From assembly GCA_913031405.1 (NCBI GenBank), contig CAJWCX010000115.1, positions 1-5,086 of the forward strand: a stretch of 5,086 nucleotides of DNA, in the 5' to 3' direction. The notes under the pieces are model-generated. The model did not search any database, was not told the origin of the DNA, and saw only the letters and a program-made list of their open reading frames with translations. Positions 1 through 5,086 of this stretch are shown here, piece by piece (the first letter of the stretch is position 1; each line of letters starts with the position of its first letter). Source of the stretch: an uncultured Flavobacteriales bacterium. GTDB taxonomy: Bacteria; Bacteroidota; Bacteroidia; Flavobacteriales_D; Crocinitomicaceae. A program made the translations under genes and the position numbers.

Positions 1-346
1 TAATGAGTTTGAATGGGTTTCGATTTTCGTTGTCTCCCAAAAACAAGATGTTATTATCTACATCTAATAGAAGAGAATCTCCTGAAAAGTCACAAAGAAA
101 TACTTGTCCGTTATTGATGTTTTGAGTTTGAAAAGATACTGATCCATACGATACTTCGTTGTCGAAATCCAGGCTTAAACCGCCAACAGCATCACTGATA
201 TAATGAGTAAAACCTTGTCCATCAATGACGCGCATTTCTTCTATCTGCCAATGACCATCAATTCTTTTTTCTAATCTTTGTTGCCTGACACATGAAAGAA
301 TCATGATGAGTAAAATAAATATCAAACTTAAAAGTTTCAATCTCAT
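1..346 (-). CDS. Small lipoprotein, possibly lipocalin-like (partial, C-terminus outside window)
   Basis: The visible 115 residues start with a short basic N-terminus (MRLK), a hydrophobic stretch at residues 5-17 and a lipobox-like I-L-S-C with Cys19, so this should be a lipid-anchored envelope protein processed by signal peptidase II. The mature part is soluble and beta-prone. Just after the anchor, residues 28-37 read RIDGHWQIEE, a G-x-W pattern resembling the first strand of the lipocalin-like domains common in Bacteroidota lipoproteins. That family placement is tentative because the rest is missing. The ATG at 346-344 shares one base with the TAA stop of the amidohydrolase (TAATG), so translation is probably coupled to the upstream gene, and the start is well supported by this junction and by the signal peptide. 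Its role is unknown. It is the third visible gene of the permease-amidohydrolase operon and might sense or bind a related envelope ligand, but that is speculation. Confidence 0.8.
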   Translation of the reverse strand, partial: MRLKLLSLIFILLIMILSCVRQQRLEKRIDGHWQIEEMRVIDGQGFTHYISDAVGGLSLDFDNEVSYGSVSFQTQNINNGQVFLCDFSGDSLLLDVDNNILFLGDNENRNPFKLI

Positions 347-1530
347 TATGAAAATACAATAGCGACAAACATTTGGACTCCTTTTTTAATGGAACTAGAA
401 TCGATGTCAAATTTAGGATGATGCAATCCGTGAATAATTCCCTTTCCCTCATTTCGAACACCCAGTCGGAAAAAACAAACCGGAACAAGTTGGCTGTAGT
501 AAGCAAAATCTTCGGATGTCATTCGCATGGGCAAATCATGAACTTTTTCTTGACCAAAATTACGTTTTGCTATATCTCGAATAAAATGAGTAAGTTTTAT
601 GTCGTTCTTTAGAAATGGATATCCATGCGAAATATTCAATTTTATTTGACCGTTATAATCTTGAGAAATACAATCAGCAATTTTTAATAATTGGTCTTTT
701 GCCTTTTTTCTCCACTCCTCATCCATAGTTCTAAAAGTACCCTTTATAAATGCCTTATCAGGAACCACATTCGTAGCACCCTGAGCCTCAAAATGACCAA
801 AATTTATTATACTAGGTACATCATTCGGTGTATTTTCAACTATATATCTTTTTGCAGCTAAAATAAATTCTGAACCCATTAAAATGGGATTTACAGTACG
901 ATCAGGAAGTGCTCCATGCCCCCCCAAACCTTGAATCTCAACGTGTAATTCGTCGCATGAAGCCATATATAACCCTTCTCTAAAACCAAAATGTCCGCAT
1001 TTCAAATCAGGAAATACATGAAGTGCGATCATTTTCTCTACCTTGGGATTTTCAAGTCCTCCATCACGAATAATATAAGTTGCTCCACCTGGGTTTTTTT
1101 CCTCACCAGGTTGAAAAATCAACTTAACAGGCTGCTTGAGTTGATCTCTGTTTTGATAAATAATTTCAGCTACCCCCAATAAAATCGAGGTATGAACATC
1201 ATGACCGCAAGCATGCATCACACCATTATTTTTACTTTTGTATGGGACATCATTTTCTTCTTGAATGGGCAGGGCATCTAAATCAGCTCTTAAGGCGATA
1301 CATGCTTCATTTCCTTTATGATGATTTGCAAATATTACTGCGACTACACCTGTTTCCGAGATCAATGCATTATCTATTCCAATCTTTGACAAGGTATCTG
1401 ATACGAATTTAGAGGAATTGTATTCCTTATACGATAGTTCTGGATAACTGTGCAGATGCTCTCGATAAGATTTAACCTTTTCATAAACCTTTTCGGTAAA
1501 GTTCTCGATTTGTTCAAAATCAATCGCCAT
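346..1530 (-). CDS. M20D-family metallo-amidohydrolase (N-acyl-amino acid hydrolase type)
   Basis: This 394-residue protein has the full length and motif order of peptidase family M20D, which includes hippurate hydrolase, IAA-amino acid hydrolase and N-acetyldiaminopimelate deacetylase. Visible motifs are LHSYPELSY near residues 26-34, ALRADLDALP at 79-88, HACGHDVH at 106-113, PGEE at 141-144, ALHV at 169-172, GGHGALPD at 203-210 in the inserted dimerisation domain, and MTSEDFAYY at 337-345. By family analogy the metal ligands are Cys108, His110, Glu144, His171 and His370 in GLHHPKFD, with Glu143 as the general base. All are present, so the enzyme should be active, hydrolysing the amide of an N-acyl or N-acetyl amino acid in the cytoplasm; no signal peptide is seen. 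The exact substrate cannot be read from sequence. The ATG at 1530 overlaps the end of the permease gene by 11 nt and the stop overlaps the lipoprotein start, which indicates a translationally coupled operon. Confidence 0.93.
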   Translation of the reverse strand: MAIDFEQIENFTEKVYEKVKSYREHLHSYPELSYKEYNSSKFVSDTLSKIGIDNALISETGVVAVIFANHHKGNEACIALRADLDALPIQEENDVPYKSKNNGVMHACGHDVHTSILLGVAEIIYQNRDQLKQPVKLIFQPGEEKNPGGATYIIRDGGLENPKVEKMIALHVFPDLKCGHFGFREGLYMASCDELHVEIQGLGGHGALPDRTVNPILMGSEFILAAKRYIVENTPNDVPSIINFGHFEAQGATNVVPDKAFIKGTFRTMDEEWRKKAKDQLLKIADCISQDYNGQIKLNISHGYPFLKNDIKLTHFIRDIAKRNFGQEKVHDLPMRMTSEDFAYYSQLVPVCFFRLGVRNEGKGIIHGLHHPKFDIDSSSIKKGVQMFVAIVFS

Positions 1531-1915
1531 CTGATGAGATTGATGTGTAACCCGAAAGAATCAATTTGATAGAGACCACCGCCATCAACAAACCAAAAAT
1601 AAATTTAACTAGACCAGGTTGCAGTTTTAAAGAAAGTTTTGAACCAAAATAAGCTCCAACAAAAAAAGTAAATGCCACAACTAAACCATATTTCCAATTG
1701 ACATCACCTGATTTCCAATAGTTGATGACACCCAATAAAACCACGGGCATGGACAAAATAAACAGACTCGTACCTTGGGCCTCATGTTGAGACAAACCTA
1801 CCGCAAAAACCAAAGCAGGCACAATAATAATACCCCCACCAACACCTACAAATCCACTCAATATTCCTGCAGAAATACCGATCGAGAAAAGAATTAAAAT
1901 CGTTTGAACTGTCAT
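1520..1915 (-). CDS. TauE/SafE-family membrane permease, half-length (131 aa)
   Basis: The protein is strongly hydrophobic, with about four membrane segments near residues 5-38, 48-66, 76-92 and 104-121. It carries the glycine-rich family signature GISAGILSGFVGVGGG at residues 13-28, followed by IIIVPAL, and the QGTSL motif at 47-51 that begins the second segment. These are features of the TauE/SafE (COG0730, formerly UPF0721) family of putative sulfite, sulfonate or organosulfur exporters. Typical members have about 250 residues made of two such repeats. This one has only a single repeat and ends in a short polar tail (SSDGD), so it may function as a dimer. No broken second half is visible downstream, because the amidohydrolase gene starts inside its last codons. 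Half-length members are known in the family, so truncation is not the only explanation. The substrate is unknown; the coupling with an amidohydrolase hints that it may export a hydrolysis product. Confidence 0.9.
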   Translation of the reverse strand: MTVQTILILFSIGISAGILSGFVGVGGGIIIVPALVFAVGLSQHEAQGTSLFILSMPVVLLGVINYWKSGDVNWKYGLVVAFTFFVGAYFGSKLSLKLQPGLVKFIFGLLMAVVSIKLILSGYTSISSDGD

Positions 1916-1929
1916 ATCTAAAATAAGAT

Positions 1930-1959
1930 CAAAAATACAAAATCTAATCCACTAACAAA
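1930..1959 (-). promoter_or_regulatory. Predicted Bacteroidota-type promoter for the permease operon
   Basis: Reading the minus strand, TTTG (1959-1956), an 18-nt spacer and TATTTTTG (1937-1930) match the Bacteroidota primary-sigma consensus TTG-N17-23-TAnnTTTG. The implied transcription start is near 1926, about 11 nt before the permease ATG. It lies across the last codons of the LuxE-like gene and the 28-nt gap, so the downstream genes could be expressed independently of that gene. The region is AT-rich and part of the match could be chance. Confidence 0.5.
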
Positions 1960-2912
1960 TTACACCCTCGGAGGTCAGACCTTTCAATTCTTCCTTTGAG
2001 CTGGAATGTATTTTCAATTCGCAAGCCAGAGTCTTCTGTCGCTATAAAACTACAACTATAGATGTTTGCCAAATCAATGACATTGATTCCTCCCCTTTTA
2101 TTCTCTGCACAAATACTTAGTGGATCGTAAAGGTCGCGAATCACTATTTTCATCCAAGGAGGTGTTTCAAAAATAAAATCACTCTTGCAATAGGCTTGAG
2201 AAAGTAATTCTGTCATCCCATATTCGGAATACAACTCAGACATCTGAAGATCCTGATGAAGTTTTTGATGCAAGCCTTCCTTTGAAAGCTCCTTTCGTTT
2301 ACCTTTCATTCCACCTGTTTCGATTACAATAGCATTTTTTAGATTGATTCCTTGATCACATAAATCCAACAAAGAATATGCAACTCCGAAAATTACAAGC
2401 GTTTTATTACATGTTTTAGTCTCAGCTATAACCCTCTTAATTTCTTCTATATCATTCATGATGAATTGAGAACTCGGCGAGCCACTTTTTTTAATAAGTG
2501 CATCAACCATATAAACCAAGCTAGAATTCCCTTGTTCAATATAATTTGGTAGCAATCCCAAAATAACGTGCTCCTTTATATTACCTACGAAATGTGCATA
2601 AGACCACTCGAAGGATTGCTCATAAATACTCACGTCAACCAATTCATGGCAACTGCGTTCTCCTAGCGTACCACTACTTTTAAAAAAACATTCAATATGA
2701 TCGAATTGATTAGAAATAACTCGCTTGGATTTAAAAAAAGAAATGGGCAGAAAAGGGATGTCATTTAAGGAGTTTGGATTGGTTTTACCTATGGCGTAAA
2801 CATAATTCGAATATACCTCACAATGGTTTATTTGATAATTGAAAACATCAAATGCGAGATCTTTAAATTCAGATCTAGAATGCGTTTTAAAGATTTTATC
2901 AGCCCAATTCAC
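1944..2912 (-). CDS. LuxE-family acyl-protein synthetase-like acyl transferase
   Basis: This 322-residue protein belongs to the LuxE-like branch (PF04443 type) of the adenylate-forming enzymes. Visible motifs are IPFLPISFFK at residues 52-61, the phosphate-binding loop SSGTLGERS at 79-87, ETGGMKGKRKE at 198-208, the adenylation motif YSEYGMTELLSQAY at 228-241, ATEDSG at 291-296 and a C-terminal LKGRIERSDLRGCNLLV at 305-321. LuxE activates a fatty acid as acyl-AMP and moves it to its own Cys near the C-terminus; Cys317 in RGCNLL sits at a comparable place and may be the acyl acceptor. The true substrate is unknown and no luxC, luxD or luciferase gene is in view, so bioluminescence is not implied. 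The start is GTG at 2912-2910: an in-frame TAA lies at 2924-2922, no other start codon lies between, and the N-terminus matches the expected family length. It is divergent from hemH and 28 nt upstream of the permease gene. Confidence 0.88.
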   Translation of the reverse strand: MNWADKIFKTHSRSEFKDLAFDVFNYQINHCEVYSNYVYAIGKTNPNSLNDIPFLPISFFKSKRVISNQFDHIECFFKSSGTLGERSCHELVDVSIYEQSFEWSYAHFVGNIKEHVILGLLPNYIEQGNSSLVYMVDALIKKSGSPSSQFIMNDIEEIKRVIAETKTCNKTLVIFGVAYSLLDLCDQGINLKNAIVIETGGMKGKRKELSKEGLHQKLHQDLQMSELYSEYGMTELLSQAYCKSDFIFETPPWMKIVIRDLYDPLSICAENKRGGINVIDLANIYSCSFIATEDSGLRIENTFQLKGRIERSDLRGCNLLVD

Positions 2913-2916
2913 AGCA

Positions 2917-2946
2917 CAAAGTTATCTATTATCATGCTACAATTAA
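2917..2946 (-). promoter_or_regulatory. Predicted -7 box and weak -33 for the LuxE-like gene
   Basis: On the minus strand, TAACTTTG at 2924-2917 is a full match to the Bacteroidota -7 box TAnnTTTG. The -33 element is poor: TTA at 2946-2944 has the right 19-nt spacing, while a true TTG at 2942-2940 leaves only 15 nt. The box ends 4 nt before the GTG start codon, so transcription would begin at or next to the start codon, giving a leaderless or nearly leaderless mRNA. Confidence 0.4.
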
Positions 2947-2963
2947 TAATCTCATTATTTTTG
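2934..2963 (+). promoter_or_regulatory. Predicted promoter for hemH
   Basis: TATTTTTG at 2956-2963 fully matches the TAnnTTTG box, with ATG in place of TTG at 2934-2936 after a 19-nt spacer. The predicted transcription start near 2967 gives a leader of about 50 nt before the GTG at 3018. If real, it excludes the more upstream in-frame starts at 2823 and 2934. Its upstream half overlaps the promoter region of the divergent LuxE-like gene. Confidence 0.45.
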
Positions 2964-2994
2964 AACGAAATAGCAAGTTCATTGTTATTTTCAC

Positions 2995-3021
2995 ATGAAC
3001 AAACCGACTACAATAAAGTGA
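2995..3021 (+). other. Possible leader mini-ORF ending on the hemH start codon
   Basis: An ATG at 2995 opens eight codons (MNKPTTIK) and stops at a TGA at 3019-3021 that overlaps the proposed hemH start, GTG at 3018-3020 (sequence GTGA), in the +1 relation to hemH. It lies inside the predicted hemH leader. It could couple translation into hemH, it could be the remains of an older hemH start displaced by a one-base change, or it could be chance. There is no direct sign that it is translated. Confidence 0.25.
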
Positions 3022-4040
3022 AAAAAACTTGTGTGCTCATAATTCAGCTTGGTACTCCCGACAGCCCCAGAACAGGTGATGTAAGAAGATATCTCTCGGA
3101 ATTCCTAAATGACCCAAGAGTTATTGATTTACCTTATGTAGCGAGAAAACTTCTCGTTAACGGGGTCATTGTCCCATTCAGAGCCCCCAAATCCGCAAAG
3201 ATTTATAAAGAATTATGGGAAGTCAGTAATGGAGTTTCCCCCCTACTCATTCACACTCAAAATGTACAAAATCTTCTTCAACAGAGATTAGATGGAAAGG
3301 ATGTCACCATTGAGTTTGCTATGCGATATCAAAATCCATCGATGGAATCCGTTTTAAATCGTATTCAGAAAGAAAATTATGACCAAATCATTATTCTGCC
3401 TCTTTTCCCACAATATGCAAGTGCATCAACAGGTTCTGCTATTGAAAAGGCCATGAGAATTATAAAAGATTGGTGGGTACTGCCCGAAATTAAAATTATT
3501 AACCAGTTTTGGGATTCTGAAGGTTATCTCAACTCAATTGTTGATAGAGCAAAGGCATTTGATATAAAAAATTATGACCACATTCTTTTTAGCTACCACG
3601 GACTTCCCAATCGACATGTTGATAAGGTATATGAGGGCTCCGACCTCTGTTCGGATCAGCCATGCGAAACACATTTAAACGAAGAGAATAAGCACTGCTA
3701 TAAAGCCACAGCATATGCCACAACTCGTTTGCTTGCTGAGAAATTAAACTTGAAAGAAGACGATTACACGGTTTGTTTTCAATCACGATTAGACAAAAAA
3801 TGGTTGACTCCTTTTTCCGATGAAGTTGTAGAAGAATGGGCAAAAAAAGGAGCCAAAAAGTTATTGGTGTTTTCGCCTGCTTTTGTTGCCGACTGCCTAG
3901 AAACGCTAATTGAAATAGGCACTGAATACCAAGAGATTTTTGAAGATTTAGGAGGTGAAAAAGTGGATCTCGTTCCGAGCTGTAACGACCATCCAGAATT
4001 TATTTCAGGGCTTGAAAAGCTAATTATTGATATCATGTAA
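3018..4040 (+). CDS. hemH: Ferrochelatase
   Basis: Ferrochelatase inserts ferrous iron into protoporphyrin IX (or coproporphyrin III in the alternative pathway), the final or near-final step of heme synthesis, in the cytoplasm or at the inner membrane face. From the GTG start the protein has 340 residues, normal for the family. It shows LGTPDSP at residues 11-17, RRYLSEFLNDPRVID at 23-37, VPFRAPKSA at 52-60, MRYQNPS at 102-108, LPLFPQYASASTGS at 127-140, the active-site SYHGLP with His194 at 192-197, FQSRLDKKWLTPF at 254-266, and SPAFVADCLETLIEI at 286-300 containing the conserved Glu295. The reading frame stays open upstream to 2823, but those 65 residues run into the divergent gene and have no family resemblance, while the N-terminus KKTCVLIIQLGTPDSP fits a GTG start at 3018. 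Cys211, Cys216 and Cys227 form a cluster after the active site, of unknown significance. ahcY follows 53 bp downstream with its own predicted promoter. Confidence 0.96.
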   Translation: MKKTCVLIIQLGTPDSPRTGDVRRYLSEFLNDPRVIDLPYVARKLLVNGVIVPFRAPKSAKIYKELWEVSNGVSPLLIHTQNVQNLLQQRLDGKDVTIEFAMRYQNPSMESVLNRIQKENYDQIIILPLFPQYASASTGSAIEKAMRIIKDWWVLPEIKIINQFWDSEGYLNSIVDRAKAFDIKNYDHILFSYHGLPNRHVDKVYEGSDLCSDQPCETHLNEENKHCYKATAYATTRLLAEKLNLKEDDYTVCFQSRLDKKWLTPFSDEVVEEWAKKGAKKLLVFSPAFVADCLETLIEIGTEYQEIFEDLGGEKVDLVPSCNDHPEFISGLEKLIIDIM

Positions 4041-4041
4041 C

Positions 4042-4072
4042 TTGTACAACCTATAATAGTTTATTAATTTTG
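4042..4072 (+). promoter_or_regulatory. Predicted Bacteroidota-type promoter for ahcY
   Basis: TTG at 4042-4044, a 20-nt spacer and TAATTTTG at 4065-4072 match the consensus TTG-N17-23-TAnnTTTG in full. The expected transcription start near 4076 gives a leader of about 18 nt before the ATG at 4094. It fills the gap between hemH and ahcY, where no hairpin terminator is visible, so read-through from hemH is also possible. Confidence 0.55.
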
Positions 4073-4093
4073 CCAAACATTTTAAAGAATATT

Positions 4094-5086
4094 ATGTCAA
4101 ATACCACAGAAAAAATTGCCTATAAAGTAAAAGATATATCCCTTGCAAATTGGGGTAGAAAAGAAATCAAATTGGCCGAAGCAGAGATGCCGGGTTTGAT
4201 GAGTTTGAGACAAGAATATGGAGAATCCAAGCCTCTTGCTGGTGCAAGAATAGCAGGATGCCTTCACATGACGGTTCAAACTGCTGTCCTCATTGAAACC
4301 CTTGTTGAATTAGGTGCTGACGTTACCTGGTCATCATGTAATATTTTTTCAACTCAGGATCATGCTGCCGCTGCTATTGCTGCTGCAGGTGTTCCAGTTT
4401 ATGCTTGGAAAGGAATGAATGAAGAGGAGTTTGATTGGTGTATAGAGCAAACATTATTTGCTTTTAAGGACGGTGAGCCGTTAAACATGATTTTAGATGA
4501 TGGCGGTGATTTAACCAATATGGTTTTTGATCGATACCCTGAATTGACAAAAAACATTAAAGGATTATCTGAAGAAACAACAACGGGTGTTCATAGATTG
4601 TATGAAAGAAAAGCAAATGGAACACTTGTCATGCCTGCTATCAATGTAAATGATTCTGTTACAAAATCTAAGTTTGATAACAAATACGGATGTAAAGAGT
4701 CCTTGGTTGATGCCATTAGAAGAGCTACTGATACAATGATGGCCGGAAAAGTAGCTGTAGTTTGTGGCTACGGTGATGTTGGTAAAGGTTCAGCTGCTTC
4801 ACTACGAGGTGCCGGAGCAAGAGTAATCGTTACTGAAGTTGATCCAATTTGTGCATTGCAAGCGGCAATGGATGGATTTGAGGTGAAAAAATTGAATTCT
4901 GTTGTCAATAACGTAGATATTGTCGTTACCACAACAGGCAATAAAGATATCGTAGTGGGATCACATTTTGAAAGTATGAAAGATAAAACCATCGTTTGTA
5001 ACATTGGTCACTTTGATAACGAAATCGATATGGCATGGTTGAATGGAACTTACGGTGAGTCGAAAATAGAGATCAAACCTCAAGTG
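4094..5086 (+). CDS. ahcY: S-adenosylhomocysteine hydrolase (partial, C-terminus outside window)
   Basis: The enzyme reversibly splits S-adenosylhomocysteine into adenosine and homocysteine, relieving product inhibition of methyltransferases in the activated methyl cycle. It is a cytoplasmic, NAD-dependent oligomer. The 331 visible residues run in frame to the window end; about 100 residues, including the C-terminal tail that reaches into a neighbouring subunit, are missing. Substrate-site motifs are GCLHMTVQTA at residues 55-64 with His58, SCNIFSTQDHAAAAI at 81-95, LDDGGDLTN at 134-142, SEETTTGVHRL at 159-169 with Glu161, and NVNDSVTKSKFDN at 184-196 with Lys191 and Asp195. The NAD-binding fold shows GKVAVVCGYGDVGKGSA at 218-234, Glu248 in VTEVDP and CNIGHFDNEID at 302-312 with His306. 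All expected residues in the visible part are intact. The ATG start at 4094 gives the usual N-terminus and follows hemH by 53 bp; a functional link to heme synthesis is not evident. Confidence 0.98.
   Translation, partial: MSNTTEKIAYKVKDISLANWGRKEIKLAEAEMPGLMSLRQEYGESKPLAGARIAGCLHMTVQTAVLIETLVELGADVTWSSCNIFSTQDHAAAAIAAAGVPVYAWKGMNEEEFDWCIEQTLFAFKDGEPLNMILDDGGDLTNMVFDRYPELTKNIKGLSEETTTGVHRLYERKANGTLVMPAINVNDSVTKSKFDNKYGCKESLVDAIRRATDTMMAGKVAVVCGYGDVGKGSAASLRGAGARVIVTEVDPICALQAAMDGFEVKKLNSVVNNVDIVVTTTGNKDIVVGSHFESMKDKTIVCNIGHFDNEIDMAWLNGTYGESKIEIKPQV

Noticed and set aside
258..506. Minus-strand 82-codon open frame across the amidohydrolase-lipoprotein junction
   Set aside because: It runs in another frame through the amidohydrolase C-terminus and the lipoprotein signal sequence, both of which are well supported by motifs.
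373..1182. Plus-strand open frames at 373-612 and 991-1182
   Set aside because: They are antisense to the conserved amidohydrolase gene and have no recognisable protein features.
2962..2981. Short inverted repeat TGAAC / GTTCA with a 10-nt loop near the hemH transcription start
   Set aside because: A 5-bp stem with an A-rich 10-nt loop is too weak to claim as an operator or RNA element in AT-rich DNA.
2823..3017. 65-codon upstream extension of the hemH reading frame, with possible starts at 2823 and 2934
   Set aside because: It overlaps the 5' end of the divergent LuxE-like gene, has no ferrochelatase similarity, and lies largely upstream of the predicted hemH promoter box. The 340-residue form from GTG 3018 fits the family.
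4041..4093. Possible terminator between hemH and ahcY
   Set aside because: No stable GC-rich hairpin followed by a T run is present; the gap is better explained by the ahcY promoter.
3589..5004. Minus-strand open frames at 3589-3843, 3779-4036, 4097-4279 and 4768-5004
   Set aside because: They are antisense to hemH and ahcY, whose coding frames are fixed by many conserved motifs.

Overview
The window looks like an ordinary chromosomal segment from an AT-rich member of the Bacteroidota, probably a Cytophagales- or Flavobacteriia-like organism. This rests on the style of the protein sequences (a Bacteroidota-type ferrochelatase and a short LuxE-like acyl transferase), the absence of Shine-Dalgarno sequences before the genes, and Bacteroidota-type TAnnTTTG promoter boxes in front of each apparent transcription unit. 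I see no mobile element, tRNA, rRNA, CRISPR array or long repeat.

Layout: the left 2.9 kb is read on the minus strand. In transcription order it holds a LuxE-family acyl-protein synthetase-like protein (2912-1944), a half-length TauE/SafE membrane permease (1915-1520), an M20D metallo-amidohydrolase (1530-346) and a small lipoprotein cut off by the window start (346-1). The last three genes overlap one another (11 nt, then 1 nt) and are almost certainly one operon. The LuxE-like gene lies 28 nt upstream and may be co-transcribed, although a promoter-like sequence sits at its end. The right 2 kb is read on the plus strand: ferrochelatase hemH (3018-4040), then S-adenosylhomocysteine hydrolase ahcY (4094 onward, cut off by the window end).

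The 105-bp divergent region between the LuxE-like gene and hemH is the regulatory centre of the window. Both genes appear to start with GTG. Two outward-facing promoter boxes lie so close that their upstream elements overlap. A mini-ORF of eight codons ends on the hemH start codon.

Functionally the genes do not form an obvious pathway. hemH performs the last step of protoheme synthesis and ahcY recycles S-adenosylhomocysteine in the activated methyl cycle; both are housekeeping. The permease-amidohydrolase-lipoprotein operon could release and export a small product of an N-acyl amino acid or related amide, but that is only inferred from gene order. I found no clear evidence of a new biological system; the points most worth checking are the divergent promoter region, the orphan LuxE-like enzyme and the tightly overlapped operon.
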